From assembly GCA_964437725.1 (NCBI GenBank), contig CAYTIB010000001.1, positions 56,506 through 120,505 on the forward strand: a DNA stretch of 64,000 nt, read 5' to 3'. Below are positions 56,244-64,000 of this stretch, piece after piece (position 1 is the first letter of the stretch; each line of letters starts with the position of its first letter). The stretch comes from CAYTIB01 sp964437725. Lineage in GTDB: Bacteria; UBA8248; JACPRG01; G963555815. The notes under the pieces are model-generated. The model ran no database searches. It worked only from the letters and a program-made list of their open reading frames with translations, and was not told the origin of the DNA. Made by a program: the position numbers and the translations under genes.

Positions 56244-57272
56244 ATGAACAATAAATCTGCTTTCATTACGGGAGTTACCGGTCAGGATGGCGCATACCTT
56301 GCGCAGTTTCTTCTGGAAAAGGGTTATCGTGTCGTAGGCGGGTATCGTAACTGCAGTGCTGATCGATTTTGGCGACTACGAAGTTTGGGTATAGAGGAAA
56401 AGATTACCTTAATCCCTATGGACCTTTCCGATTCAGGGTCGATTCTCCGTATTCTCACTGAGCATGAACCTGATGAGATTTACAATTTAGCAGCCAAAAG
56501 TTTCGTTGGAGATTCCTTTAAGGAACCTCATTCCACGGGGTTTGTTAACGGTCTCGGCGTCACAAATATTCTAGAGGCCACTCGAATGGTCCGACCTTTT
56601 GCTCGGGTTTATCAGGCTTCTACCAGTGAAATGTTCGGAAATGTTCTGAAATCTCCTCAGGATGAGTCCACCCCCTTCCACCCCCGGAGTCCTTATGGAG
56701 TTGCCAAACTTTACGGTCACTGGATGACTGTAAATTATCGCGAATCTTACGGGATGTTTGCGTGTTCCGGTATTCTTTTTAATCATGAATCTCCTCTTAG
56801 GGGATTAGATTTTGTTACTCGAAAGATTACAGATGGGGTTGCACGCATTGCCTTCAATCAGGCAAGAGAACTGCGCTTGGGTAACCTAGACGTGCATCGG
56901 GACTGGGGCTACGCTCCAGATTATGTGGAGGCAATGTGGCGGATGCTGAATCAGGAAGAGCCAGACGATTTTGTGATTGCGACCGGTCGTACACAAAGCG
57001 TGAGAGATTTCGCCCAATTTGCTTTTGAGTGTGCCGGACTTGATGCTGAAGAGCATATCGTATCTGATACCGTTTTTTATCGACCCAATGAGGTGGATCG
57101 GTTGGTAGGGAATTCTTCAAAGGCACAAACGCAGCTGGATTGGAACCCAAATGCCACTTCGTTTGAATGTTTAGTACGGGCAATGGTTGAGGCCGATCTC
57201 TTTCGTTGGGAGAACCGAGTGGCGGGAAAGGCTACTGATGACATGCGATACGAGTCTTCGGTGGGCGGATGA
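56244..57272 (+). CDS. gmd: GDP-mannose 4,6-dehydratase
   Basis: 342-aa SDR enzyme. GVTGQDGAYLAQFLLEKGY (NADP site), YQASTSEMFGNV, SPYGVAKLYGHWMTVNYRE with the YxxxK catalytic pair, and FNHESPLRG are Gmd signatures. Makes GDP-4-keto-6-deoxymannose. Overlaps the next gene by four bases. Confidence 0.92.
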   Translation: MNNKSAFITGVTGQDGAYLAQFLLEKGYRVVGGYRNCSADRFWRLRSLGIEEKITLIPMDLSDSGSILRILTEHEPDEIYNLAAKSFVGDSFKEPHSTGFVNGLGVTNILEATRMVRPFARVYQASTSEMFGNVLKSPQDESTPFHPRSPYGVAKLYGHWMTVNYRESYGMFACSGILFNHESPLRGLDFVTRKITDGVARIAFNQARELRLGNLDVHRDWGYAPDYVEAMWRMLNQEEPDDFVIATGRTQSVRDFAQFAFECAGLDAEEHIVSDTVFYRPNEVDRLVGNSSKAQTQLDWNPNATSFECLVRAMVEADLFRWENRVAGKATDDMRYESSVGG

Positions 57273-58231
57273 AACAGGCAGTTGGAGTAATAGGTTGTGG
57301 GCGAGTAGCGGGTTTGCTAGACGGACCGGAGGGAGATTCGGTTGTTACGCACGCCAAGGCAGTATATCTCCATCCAGCTTTTCACCTTGCCGGATGTTTT
57401 GATACAGATTTAGAACGAGCAGAGGCTTTCGGGCGCAAGTGGAACTGTTCGTGGAACTTTAAAGATGTTGAGGAGATGCTGTCTTCAGCGTCTTACGACC
57501 TCGTTGTTATCGCCACTCCGAGTGATTCTCATACGGAGCTTCTTTCCCGCCTTTTGGATTCGGACGTGGGTGTGATTATCTGTGAGAAGCCTTTAGCAGA
57601 ACAAACGTATCGTTTGGAAAATCTGAAGTACTCTCTTTTACAGACCAACAAGCAGGTAATGGTTAACTATCCGATGCGCTTTAATCAGGCCCATCGCGAG
57701 TTGAAGAAATGGTTGAGTGAGAGAGCTATGGGAGAACTCGTTACCTTCCAGGTCCAAAGGGATAAGGGGCTACTTCAGAATGGGTGTCATGCTATAGATC
57801 TTTTTTACTTCTTGTTCGGAGGGGTTAAAGAGTTGCGAGCTTTCGAATGGGAAATTAGAAATGATGATGTAATAGGTACTTTCGAGGTACAGCTGAATGC
57901 GAGTGTGAAAGGCCAAATCCGATGTTTGGGTAATATCGGTTATAGCCTGTTCGACATGGATTTACTGTTTCAGAATGGCCGTGCGGAACTTCGTGACCTA
58001 GGACAAAATTTGAAATTGGCATTCGGAAAGGATTCGGAGGTTTATCACGGGTTTCGGACGCTAGAGGAGATTGATATTCCTTCCTCCTCCACCGATCGTA
58101 TGTTTTACGAGTTGTATGACGCTGTGGCAAATGGGTCTATAGATTACAGGGGAAATCTCAAGGATGCCTTGTCTGGAACTGAGGTTTTGCTGAGATGTAA
58201 AGAGTCTTTGGTGGCACCAGACGTTACGTGA
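57269..58231 (+). CDS. Gfo/Idh/MocA-family oxidoreductase
   Basis: 320 aa. N-terminal Rossmann GVIGCGRVAGLLDG, then VVIATPSDSHTELL and ICEKPLAEQ with the catalytic Lys. Probably oxidises a sugar or inositol. ATG overlaps the gmd stop. Confidence 0.88.
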   Translation: MKQAVGVIGCGRVAGLLDGPEGDSVVTHAKAVYLHPAFHLAGCFDTDLERAEAFGRKWNCSWNFKDVEEMLSSASYDLVVIATPSDSHTELLSRLLDSDVGVIICEKPLAEQTYRLENLKYSLLQTNKQVMVNYPMRFNQAHRELKKWLSERAMGELVTFQVQRDKGLLQNGCHAIDLFYFLFGGVKELRAFEWEIRNDDVIGTFEVQLNASVKGQIRCLGNIGYSLFDMDLLFQNGRAELRDLGQNLKLAFGKDSEVYHGFRTLEEIDIPSSSTDRMFYELYDAVANGSIDYRGNLKDALSGTEVLLRCKESLVAPDVT

Positions 58232-58317
58232 AAAATCTGAAATAATTGGTATGTCAAAGAGTTGCAAAATTCTGAGCCTGGGCTCTGGCGTATGTCGTGT
58301 TGGAAGGAGGTTTGACG

Positions 58318-59607
58318 ATGGTTAGGGTAAACGAGGACGCTTTGGCGATTCATGGTGGACAGCCCGTAAATACGAAACAACTGGTTTGGGACCATGACTC
58401 GATCGGTGAAGAAGAGAGGGATGCTGTTCTTGAAGTGCTGGACAGCAAGATGCTTTCTGAGTTTCAGGGGGTGCACGGATCGAAGTTTTTAGGAGGGTCG
58501 AAAGTTCGAGAGTTAGAAGAAAGTTGGTCTAAATATTTTGAGGTTGATTACGCGGTCTCCGTAAATTCTGCTACCAGTGGGTTATACGCTGCCGTCGGTG
58601 CCTTGGGTGTTGGCCCTGGGGATGAAGTTGTTGTTCCACCCTATACCATGTCGGCCACCGCTGCTGCCGTTCTTGGCTATAATGCCATTCCTATTTTTGC
58701 TGACATTGAAGAGGACTACTTCTGCTTGGACCCCGTTAAGATTGAAGAGAAAATATCAGATAAAACTCGGGCAATTATCGCTGTGAACTTGTTTGGGCAG
58801 CCTGCGGACCTTGATGCCATAATGAATTTAGCTAAAAAGTACAACCTGAAAGTTATCGAGGACAATGCGCAATCTCCAGGGGCCCGACACAAAGGACGTT
58901 ATGCAGGAACCGTAGCAGATATAGGTGTGTTCAGCCTTAACTACCATAAACATATCCAGTCTGGAGAAGGGGGTATTGTTGTAACGAACGATGAAGAGTT
59001 GGCAACTCGGGTTCGCTTGATCCGAAACCATGCAGAAGCTGTGGTGGGGGATATGGGCTATCAGAATCCCGTTAGTATGCTTGGCTGGAACTACCGCATG
59101 ACGGAGATAGAAGCTGCAATTGCTCGGGTTCAGCTTCAGAAATTGGCTACACTTAATCAGCGGACAATAGAGCTTTCCAATTACCTTACGCAAAAATTGA
59201 AACCCTTTGATTTCCTGCAGCCACCTCAAACTCGTCCAGGTGCATTACATGTCTACTACCTCTACATTATCAAATATGATGCGCAGAAGACGGGTGTGCA
59301 TAGAGATGTTTTTCTAAGGGCCTTGAACGGGGAAGGATACAAGGCCCGGAGCTACAATTTCCCAGTACATCTCCTTCCACTATTCGAGGACAAGAATCTT
59401 TATGGGGATAAGGGCTGTCCATTTTCCTGTCCTTTTTATGGTCAGGAGGTTCGTTACGGAAAAGGATTGTGTCCTGTCACGGAACGCCTTGAATTTGAAG
59501 AGGTCTTTTTCCCCGGTTTGATTCGCTCTCGTATTGAGGAAAAAGACATCGATATATTTGCTGACGCTGTGGCGAAGGTTTTTTCCCATCTTGATGAGTT
59601 GCGGTGA
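58318..59607 (+). CDS. DegT/DnrJ/EryC1/StrS aminotransferase
   Basis: 429-aa PLP enzyme. ALAIHGGQPV opens the protein, VNSATSGLYAAVGALGVGPGDEVVVPPYTM and FSLNYHKHIQSGEGG with the PLP Lys follow. AAGGAGG lies eight bases upstream. With gmd it could be a perosamine-type synthase, but the sequence is also like scyllo-inosose aminotransferases. Confidence 0.9.
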   Translation: MVRVNEDALAIHGGQPVNTKQLVWDHDSIGEEERDAVLEVLDSKMLSEFQGVHGSKFLGGSKVRELEESWSKYFEVDYAVSVNSATSGLYAAVGALGVGPGDEVVVPPYTMSATAAAVLGYNAIPIFADIEEDYFCLDPVKIEEKISDKTRAIIAVNLFGQPADLDAIMNLAKKYNLKVIEDNAQSPGARHKGRYAGTVADIGVFSLNYHKHIQSGEGGIVVTNDEELATRVRLIRNHAEAVVGDMGYQNPVSMLGWNYRMTEIEAAIARVQLQKLATLNQRTIELSNYLTQKLKPFDFLQPPQTRPGALHVYYLYIIKYDAQKTGVHRDVFLRALNGEGYKARSYNFPVHLLPLFEDKNLYGDKGCPFSCPFYGQEVRYGKGLCPVTERLEFEEVFFPGLIRSRIEEKDIDIFADAVAKVFSHLDELR

Positions 59608-59610
59608 ATT

Positions 59611-60723
59611 ATGATTCTGTTTTTCGCTCGTGATCCGGGCGCAGCTAGTGCCTTACTCCCCGTTTATGAGCAATTGGAGGAGGAGAAAGTTCTTTGGGGA
59701 AAAGATAATGCTCGGAGCATTTTCCAAGAAGCCGGAGTGCCTTTCCGCGATTTCAACGATGAGGTAACTAATCAGCGACTTGGAGTCAACGATGAAGAGG
59801 TCGTAAGGTCATGGTTGAGGCAAACCTTGAGTGGGTTTGATTGTTCTTTGGTTGTAACGGGCACGACGGGCCTTGATGATTACACAGACAGACTTCTTTG
59901 GAAAATCGCGGAGAGCTCAGATTTACCCAGCCTGGTTATCCTAGACCAATGGGAAAGATATGTTGAAAGGATAACCGGCGGTTTTGATTTTTTCCGACCG
60001 ACTTTTGTGGCCTCGCCGGATAGCGATATCACCCGCAGGCTCAACGAACTAGGAATTCCTAAAGATTTGGCTGTTACAGTTTGCCATCCTGCTTTGGTAG
60101 CGCTTTTTGAAAATAGGAAGCAAATTGAACTGGGTCGTGAAAGCGCTAGAGACTGGGTTGCGAGGTATTTTGGGTGCTCCCAATCGACTTTAATCTTATT
60201 TGCTAGCCAACCGATTCAACTTTTAAAGAGCCGAGGATCTTATTATGAAGATGTCTCGTTTGATGAAAGCGATGTATTTGAACTGTTTATGGAAGGGTTA
60301 GAAAAATCACAACTGAATGATTACTCTGTGGTGATCAAATTACATCCTTCAGATGAGGATGGATCCCGGTATCGTAGTAAATGTACGAACATCCTACGGG
60401 ATGAGATTAGTAAATTTAGTCTTCTGGCCGCGGGGGATATTGTGGTTGGGGCGAGTTCTATGCTTCTTATCGAGGCGGTGGTTTTAGGGAAGCAAGTTGT
60501 AAGCCTGAATCCTGAAAAGGTTGATGGAGAGCGACTGATTACGAGTCGGCTCGGGCTAAACCCAGAGGTTCGAACTTCGGATGAGATGATGAGAGCCTTG
60601 GATCAGCCTAACCCGTCTGGTTTAATAGATGACAAGGTCGCGCGCTTATTGGGTCTTCACGAAAGCGAGAATCAAAAGGTTATCGATTTCATACAAAGCC
60701 AATCGGGTGCAGCTAGAAATTAA
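59611..60723 (+). CDS. GT-B-fold glycan biosynthesis protein, family uncertain
   Basis: 370 aa, no membrane segments. C-terminal VVIKLHPSDEDG and VVGASSMLLIEAVVLGKQVVSL resemble UDP-GlcNAc 2-epimerase/CDP-glycerol-transferase-type nucleotide sites. Starts three bases after the aminotransferase. Function is not certain. Confidence 0.65.
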   Translation: MILFFARDPGAASALLPVYEQLEEEKVLWGKDNARSIFQEAGVPFRDFNDEVTNQRLGVNDEEVVRSWLRQTLSGFDCSLVVTGTTGLDDYTDRLLWKIAESSDLPSLVILDQWERYVERITGGFDFFRPTFVASPDSDITRRLNELGIPKDLAVTVCHPALVALFENRKQIELGRESARDWVARYFGCSQSTLILFASQPIQLLKSRGSYYEDVSFDESDVFELFMEGLEKSQLNDYSVVIKLHPSDEDGSRYRSKCTNILRDEISKFSLLAAGDIVVGASSMLLIEAVVLGKQVVSLNPEKVDGERLITSRLGLNPEVRTSDEMMRALDQPNPSGLIDDKVARLLGLHESENQKVIDFIQSQSGAARN

Positions 60724-60880
60724 CAAATCTACGGATTACCGTTTTCAGAGATTTGCTCTTGTTTTTGCTCAACTATCCATTGAGGCATTTTGTTTTCCAG
60801 GGATAATCATCGTACTGATGAGTGGCTGGGTAAATTGATTGAAGTCAATTTTCCGTTCTCAGGGCTTTTTCTGGGAAGAA

Positions 60881-61612
60881 CTAAAAGCAAACAATTTTTC
60901 GGTATGTGGTAGCTACCTCGGTCTCAAGCCATGGTTTTCTTTGTGTGTCCTCACTGCTTCGGTATTCCCGAGAGTTTGAAAGTTCCGATGATTGGATGGA
61001 GTCAAGAGTGGCTACTTCATGGATAATAATATTGGTTAGAGGATCGGGTTTTCCAGAAACCACCTTAAGGTGGATGCACCGCCACCAGTCTTTGTCTGTG
61101 AAAAGTTGTGATACGTGCTCCTCTATGTACCAACTGTCGAACAAAGATTGTTGTTCGTCAGGAACAGAGTATGTGACATAGCAAAGATATGGACAGCTTT
61201 CTGGTTCCCTTGGGGGGAAAGTACCAGAGTGTATAGAATCCACCCGTGTCACGTATCGTGTCATAGTTGTTAACGCACCCGCTATCCTGTTTGTCCATTC
61301 CGAAGGCTCTTTAATCATTTGCAGGTAAACGGACTGTTCCAGCGTGCTCAAGTCTTCTAGGTGGTAACGGGCAAAGAATCGAACTCCTGTTCCAATAACT
61401 TCATATCTGGAGGCACCTAAAAACCCCGGCAGGGCCAAGCGTTCTGGGATATGTTCCTGATCATACCAGGCGTGGTAGTCCTCCTCCATATGTGCCGGAA
61501 TATCTGATTGAGTTACGAGCATAGCTCCAAGTTTTAGATCTGGTGTAACTGGAACAGAACCAGGGTTTGATTTTTGTGACTTGTCTGACTGTCTTGGATT
61601 TTTTTGTCCCAT
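60881..61612 (-). CDS. Tandem dimeric alpha-beta barrel (EthD-like) protein
   Basis: 243 aa. Two repeats can be seen: EEDYHAWYDQEHIPERLALPGF and SLFDSWYIEEHVSQLFTDK, each a Y/W-xx-EH pattern of dimeric alpha-beta-barrel proteins. It is the only minus-strand gene in this region and interrupts the glycan genes. Function unknown. Confidence 0.65.
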   Translation of the reverse strand: MGQKNPRQSDKSQKSNPGSVPVTPDLKLGAMLVTQSDIPAHMEEDYHAWYDQEHIPERLALPGFLGASRYEVIGTGVRFFARYHLEDLSTLEQSVYLQMIKEPSEWTNRIAGALTTMTRYVTRVDSIHSGTFPPREPESCPYLCYVTYSVPDEQQSLFDSWYIEEHVSQLFTDKDWWRCIHLKVVSGKPDPLTNIIIHEVATLDSIQSSELSNSREYRSSEDTQRKPWLETEVATTYRKIVCF

Positions 61613-61813
61613 GGGGATTCCTTGTGAACGAGACGAGTTGTTTTTCCCTTATCGTTTTAACAGCCTACCTACCATGCAAGGATGCCAACGGTTATCACAA
61701 AGTGTTGCCGGTACATTCTTCGTCGCTCAGGATAGCTATGTTCATCGACCTTGGCAAGATTGAGAAGAAATAGGCTAACCAACAAAGCTACCAATAAAGA
61801 AAAAGGATGGAAA

Positions 61814-62551
61814 ATGCAAAATAATGCTGTTTACACCGAAGAACTTAAACCATTAGGGTTTATACCTGCGCGTGGGGGTTCCAAGAGAATCCCTCGTAAG
61901 AATATCGTCGATTTCGGGGGCGAGCCTCTTATTGCGCACACAATTCGAGCAGCTTTGGGATCAGACGTATTCGACGAGGTAGTTGTCTCTACAGATGACC
62001 CGGAGATTGCTGATCTCTCTATTAATTATGGTGCTTCTGTCCCTTACTTGAGACCTGCAGAATTGGCTACAGACTTTGCCTCGTCTGCTGATGCGGCAGT
62101 TCACTTGTTGGATTACTTTCGTGAAAATGGCAAAAACTACACGCGGCTTTGTAGTTTGTTGCCGAATTGCCCTTTGCGAGATTCTAGAGATATTCGTGAG
62201 TCATATGAGATGTTTCAGTCCAATAACGTTTGGTCCGTGCACAGTTTGACTGATTTTGGAGGGGCCGTTCCTTTTTGGGCCATTGAGTTAGATGACCAAC
62301 AACGGATTAAGTTTTACTGGGGAGAAAAATACTTCAGCATGCGAAGTCAAGACATGCCGGTTGTTTATGTTCCAACGGGGGCCCTTCGTTGGGTGAAAGC
62401 CGAAGCTTTGCGGGAGAAACGAAGTTTTTATGGGGAAGGGGCCCTCGGCTTTATTCTTCCTCGAAAACGTGCGGTTGACATCGACGATGAGGAGGATTTG
62501 CTTTTCGCCCGAGCGCTCCTCAAAGTTTTGCAAGACGAAAAGGATTTTTGA
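61814..62551 (+). CDS. CMP-sialic/nonulosonic acid synthetase (NeuA-like), copy 1
   Basis: 245-aa cytidylyltransferase. FIPARGGSKRIPRKNI is the NeuA P-loop-like motif; VVVSTDDPEIAD, LLPNCPLRDSRDI and DIDDEEDLLFA (metal Asp) follow. Start at ATG 61814 with AAAAGGA just upstream. Confidence 0.88.
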   Translation: MQNNAVYTEELKPLGFIPARGGSKRIPRKNIVDFGGEPLIAHTIRAALGSDVFDEVVVSTDDPEIADLSINYGASVPYLRPAELATDFASSADAAVHLLDYFRENGKNYTRLCSLLPNCPLRDSRDIRESYEMFQSNNVWSVHSLTDFGGAVPFWAIELDDQQRIKFYWGEKYFSMRSQDMPVVYVPTGALRWVKAEALREKRSFYGEGALGFILPRKRAVDIDDEEDLLFARALLKVLQDEKDF

Positions 62552-62554
62552 AAA

Positions 62555-63268
62555 GTGGGCCCGATTAACGTACTAGGTATAATCACCGCTAGGGGGGGAT
62601 CTAAGAGGATTCCTCTCAAAAATCTTAAGTTTTTAAACGGTGTTCCACTTATTGCCTACACTGTGAAGGCTGCTCTCCAGAGTCACTGCTTGGAAAGGTT
62701 AATAGTATCGACCGATCATGAGGAGATTGCTGAGGCGTCAAGGCATCTCGGTGCAGAGGTGCCTTTTATTCGTCCCTCCGAATTGGCTTCCGGAAGTGCC
62801 CGATCGGAGGAAGCAATTTTGCATGCTGTTCAGTTTTGTGAGAACCAAGCCGGTGGGAGGCCAATCGAAATTGTAGTTACAATACAACCTACTACACCGT
62901 TTTTGCAGGCGGAAGATATCGACTCTTGTGTTGGAATGTTGCGTTCCGATCAATCTCTGGACTCGGTTGTTACTGTGACCGATGTAAGTACGAGGCCTGA
63001 ATGGATGTACAAGGAAGAGAATGGGTGTCTTCGTAACATAATGGGAGAACCGTTCACTGGAGCGAGCCAGTTACTTCCCGAACTTGTTGTAATGAACGGC
63101 GGAGCCTATGCGACTCGTCGGAGGACACTTTTTGAAAAACGGAGTCTCGTTGGCTCTCGGATCCGAGGTCATTTGATGGAACGCATCCGTTCGATTGATA
63201 TCGACGATGATATAGATTGGAAGGTGGCTGAGCTTTTTGGTAGGACTTTGCAACAAGAAGATGAATAG
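62555..63268 (+). CDS. CMP-nonulosonic acid synthetase-like, copy 2
   Basis: 237 aa, GTG start three bases after copy 1. IITARGGSKRIPLKNLKFLNG, LIVSTDHEEIAEASRHLG, TIQPTTPFLQAEDID and SIDIDDDIDW. Clearly diverged from copy 1, so the two likely activate different sugars. Confidence 0.87.
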   Translation: MGPINVLGIITARGGSKRIPLKNLKFLNGVPLIAYTVKAALQSHCLERLIVSTDHEEIAEASRHLGAEVPFIRPSELASGSARSEEAILHAVQFCENQAGGRPIEIVVTIQPTTPFLQAEDIDSCVGMLRSDQSLDSVVTVTDVSTRPEWMYKEENGCLRNIMGEPFTGASQLLPELVVMNGGAYATRRRTLFEKRSLVGSRIRGHLMERIRSIDIDDDIDWKVAELFGRTLQQEDE

Positions 63269-63412
63269 TTGTGATTTCTTTGATAGTTTCCAATGGTGCT
63301 TTTTGATGGCAGATTTGAGTTGTGAAACTATCTTTTGCTTTTAAAGTTTTTCTTTCCTCCGATGGAATTCGAAAACTTTTAGTTATTCAAACATTACAAG
63401 GTTTTTATTGAG

Positions 63413-64000
63413 TTGAAAAAAATCCCATTTCAGATAGGTGATCGCCTGATTGGCGAAGAGTTTCCGCCGTTCGTAATGGCGGAAGTCGGCATTAATCACG
63501 AGGGTGATTTTGAAAAAGCTCTTCAAATGGTGGATGCGGCTTCGGTTGCGGGGGCTGATTGTGTCAAATTTCAATGTCACATTACTGCAGCCGAGATGAT
63601 TCCGACAGATATGACACCTGGCAAAATATCAGAAGAGCGACTTTGGGATATTATAAAGCGATGTGAACTGAATGAAGATGAGGAGCGACAGGTTCAGGCG
63701 TATTGTGAGGAAAAGGGCATACTGTATCTCTGTACGCCGTTCTCTCGTGAGGCTGTCGATCGACTGGAAGAAATGGGAGTGTCTGCCTATAAGATTGGCT
63801 CAGGTGAGTGTAATAATCTGCCTTTGCTAGATCATGTTGCCAGGAAGAGAAAGCCAGTCATTCTCTCCACCGGCATGAACGATATTTACTCAATTCGGAA
63901 ATCCGTTAACCTCCTTTCCGAACATGGTGTGCAACTGGCCCTTATGCACTGCACATCACTTTATCCAACACCCTATGACATGGTCCGCCTTGGGGCTATT
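63413..64000 (+). CDS. N-acetylneuraminate/nonulosonate synthase (NeuB-type), partial
   Basis: The frame is open from TTG 63413 to the window edge (196 codons) and continues beyond it. MAEVGINHEGDFEKALQMVDAA, DCVKFQCH, YLCTPFSREAVDRLEE, YKIGSGECNNLPLLD, ILSTGMNDI and HCTSLYPTP are all NeuB barrel motifs. Condenses PEP with an N-acyl hexosamine to a nonulosonic acid. The C-terminal antifreeze-like domain would lie outside. Confidence 0.92.
   Translation, partial: MKKIPFQIGDRLIGEEFPPFVMAEVGINHEGDFEKALQMVDAASVAGADCVKFQCHITAAEMIPTDMTPGKISEERLWDIIKRCELNEDEERQVQAYCEEKGILYLCTPFSREAVDRLEEMGVSAYKIGSGECNNLPLLDHVARKRKPVILSTGMNDIYSIRKSVNLLSEHGVQLALMHCTSLYPTPYDMVRLGAI

Overview
This is about 64 kb of chromosome from an uncultivated Gram-negative-type bacterium. 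An outer-membrane efflux channel (TolC family), MltG, a surface-polysaccharide locus and many TTG/GTG starts support that. No rRNA, tRNA, IS element, phage or CRISPR array was recognised. The mix of housekeeping genes with hydantoinase, F420/FMN-type oxidoreductase and Liv-transport genes, plus a selenoprotein, would suit a Deltaproteobacteria-, Tectomicrobia- or NC10-like lineage. That placement is a guess from gene content, not a phylogeny.

Layout. (1) 0-16.7 kb, mostly housekeeping: mltG-ruvX, a TolC-like channel, ribF with a small coupled upstream ORF, a flippase-like membrane protein, an isochorismatase-family hydrolase, hflX (which appears to start at a rare ATC codon), ubiX-pepA, a VOC protein, a 2-oxoacid dehydrogenase E1alpha-E1beta-E2 operon, a pterin dehydratase, a PfkB kinase and rsmD. 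(2) 16.9-18.6 kb, minus strand: a split TPP decarboxylase pair (ComD/ComE-like) followed by a redoxin whose in-frame TGA sits exactly where the first Cys of the CxxC motif belongs, with a SECIS-type hairpin directly downstream. This is a convincing selenoprotein that ordinary gene callers truncate. (3) 18.7-29.5 kb, catabolism and uptake: VOC and HIT proteins, a luciferase-like oxidoreductase, HyuB-HyuA, then LivK-(hairpin)-LivHMGF. Together these suggest uptake and ring opening of a small amide-type compound.

(4) 29.9-64 kb is a large surface-glycan locus. It has GT-B and GT-C glycosyltransferases (one fused to a methyltransferase, one carrying an EF-hand/dockerin-type loop), a MarR-like EPS regulator, a NusG/RfaH-type antiterminator with a leader hairpin, and a [2Fe-2S] protein beside two unrecognised proteins. 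An ABC flippase follows, then a sulfation cassette: ATP sulfurylase, a pyruvate-kinase-like protein lacking the C-terminal domain, APS kinase, and a sulfatase-like/sulfotransferase fusion. After that come a capsule-type transferase, a formyltransferase, a GDP-mannose dehydratase, a Gfo/Idh oxidoreductase, a DegT aminotransferase, two CMP-sugar synthetases and a NeuB-type synthase cut by the window end. The likely product is a sulfated, nonulosonate-containing polysaccharide, possibly also with formylated amino sugar.

The strongest new leads are the UxxC redoxin with its SECIS, the ATC-initiated hflX, and the sulfation cassette with its pyruvate-kinase-like member and sulfatase-sulfotransferase fusion.
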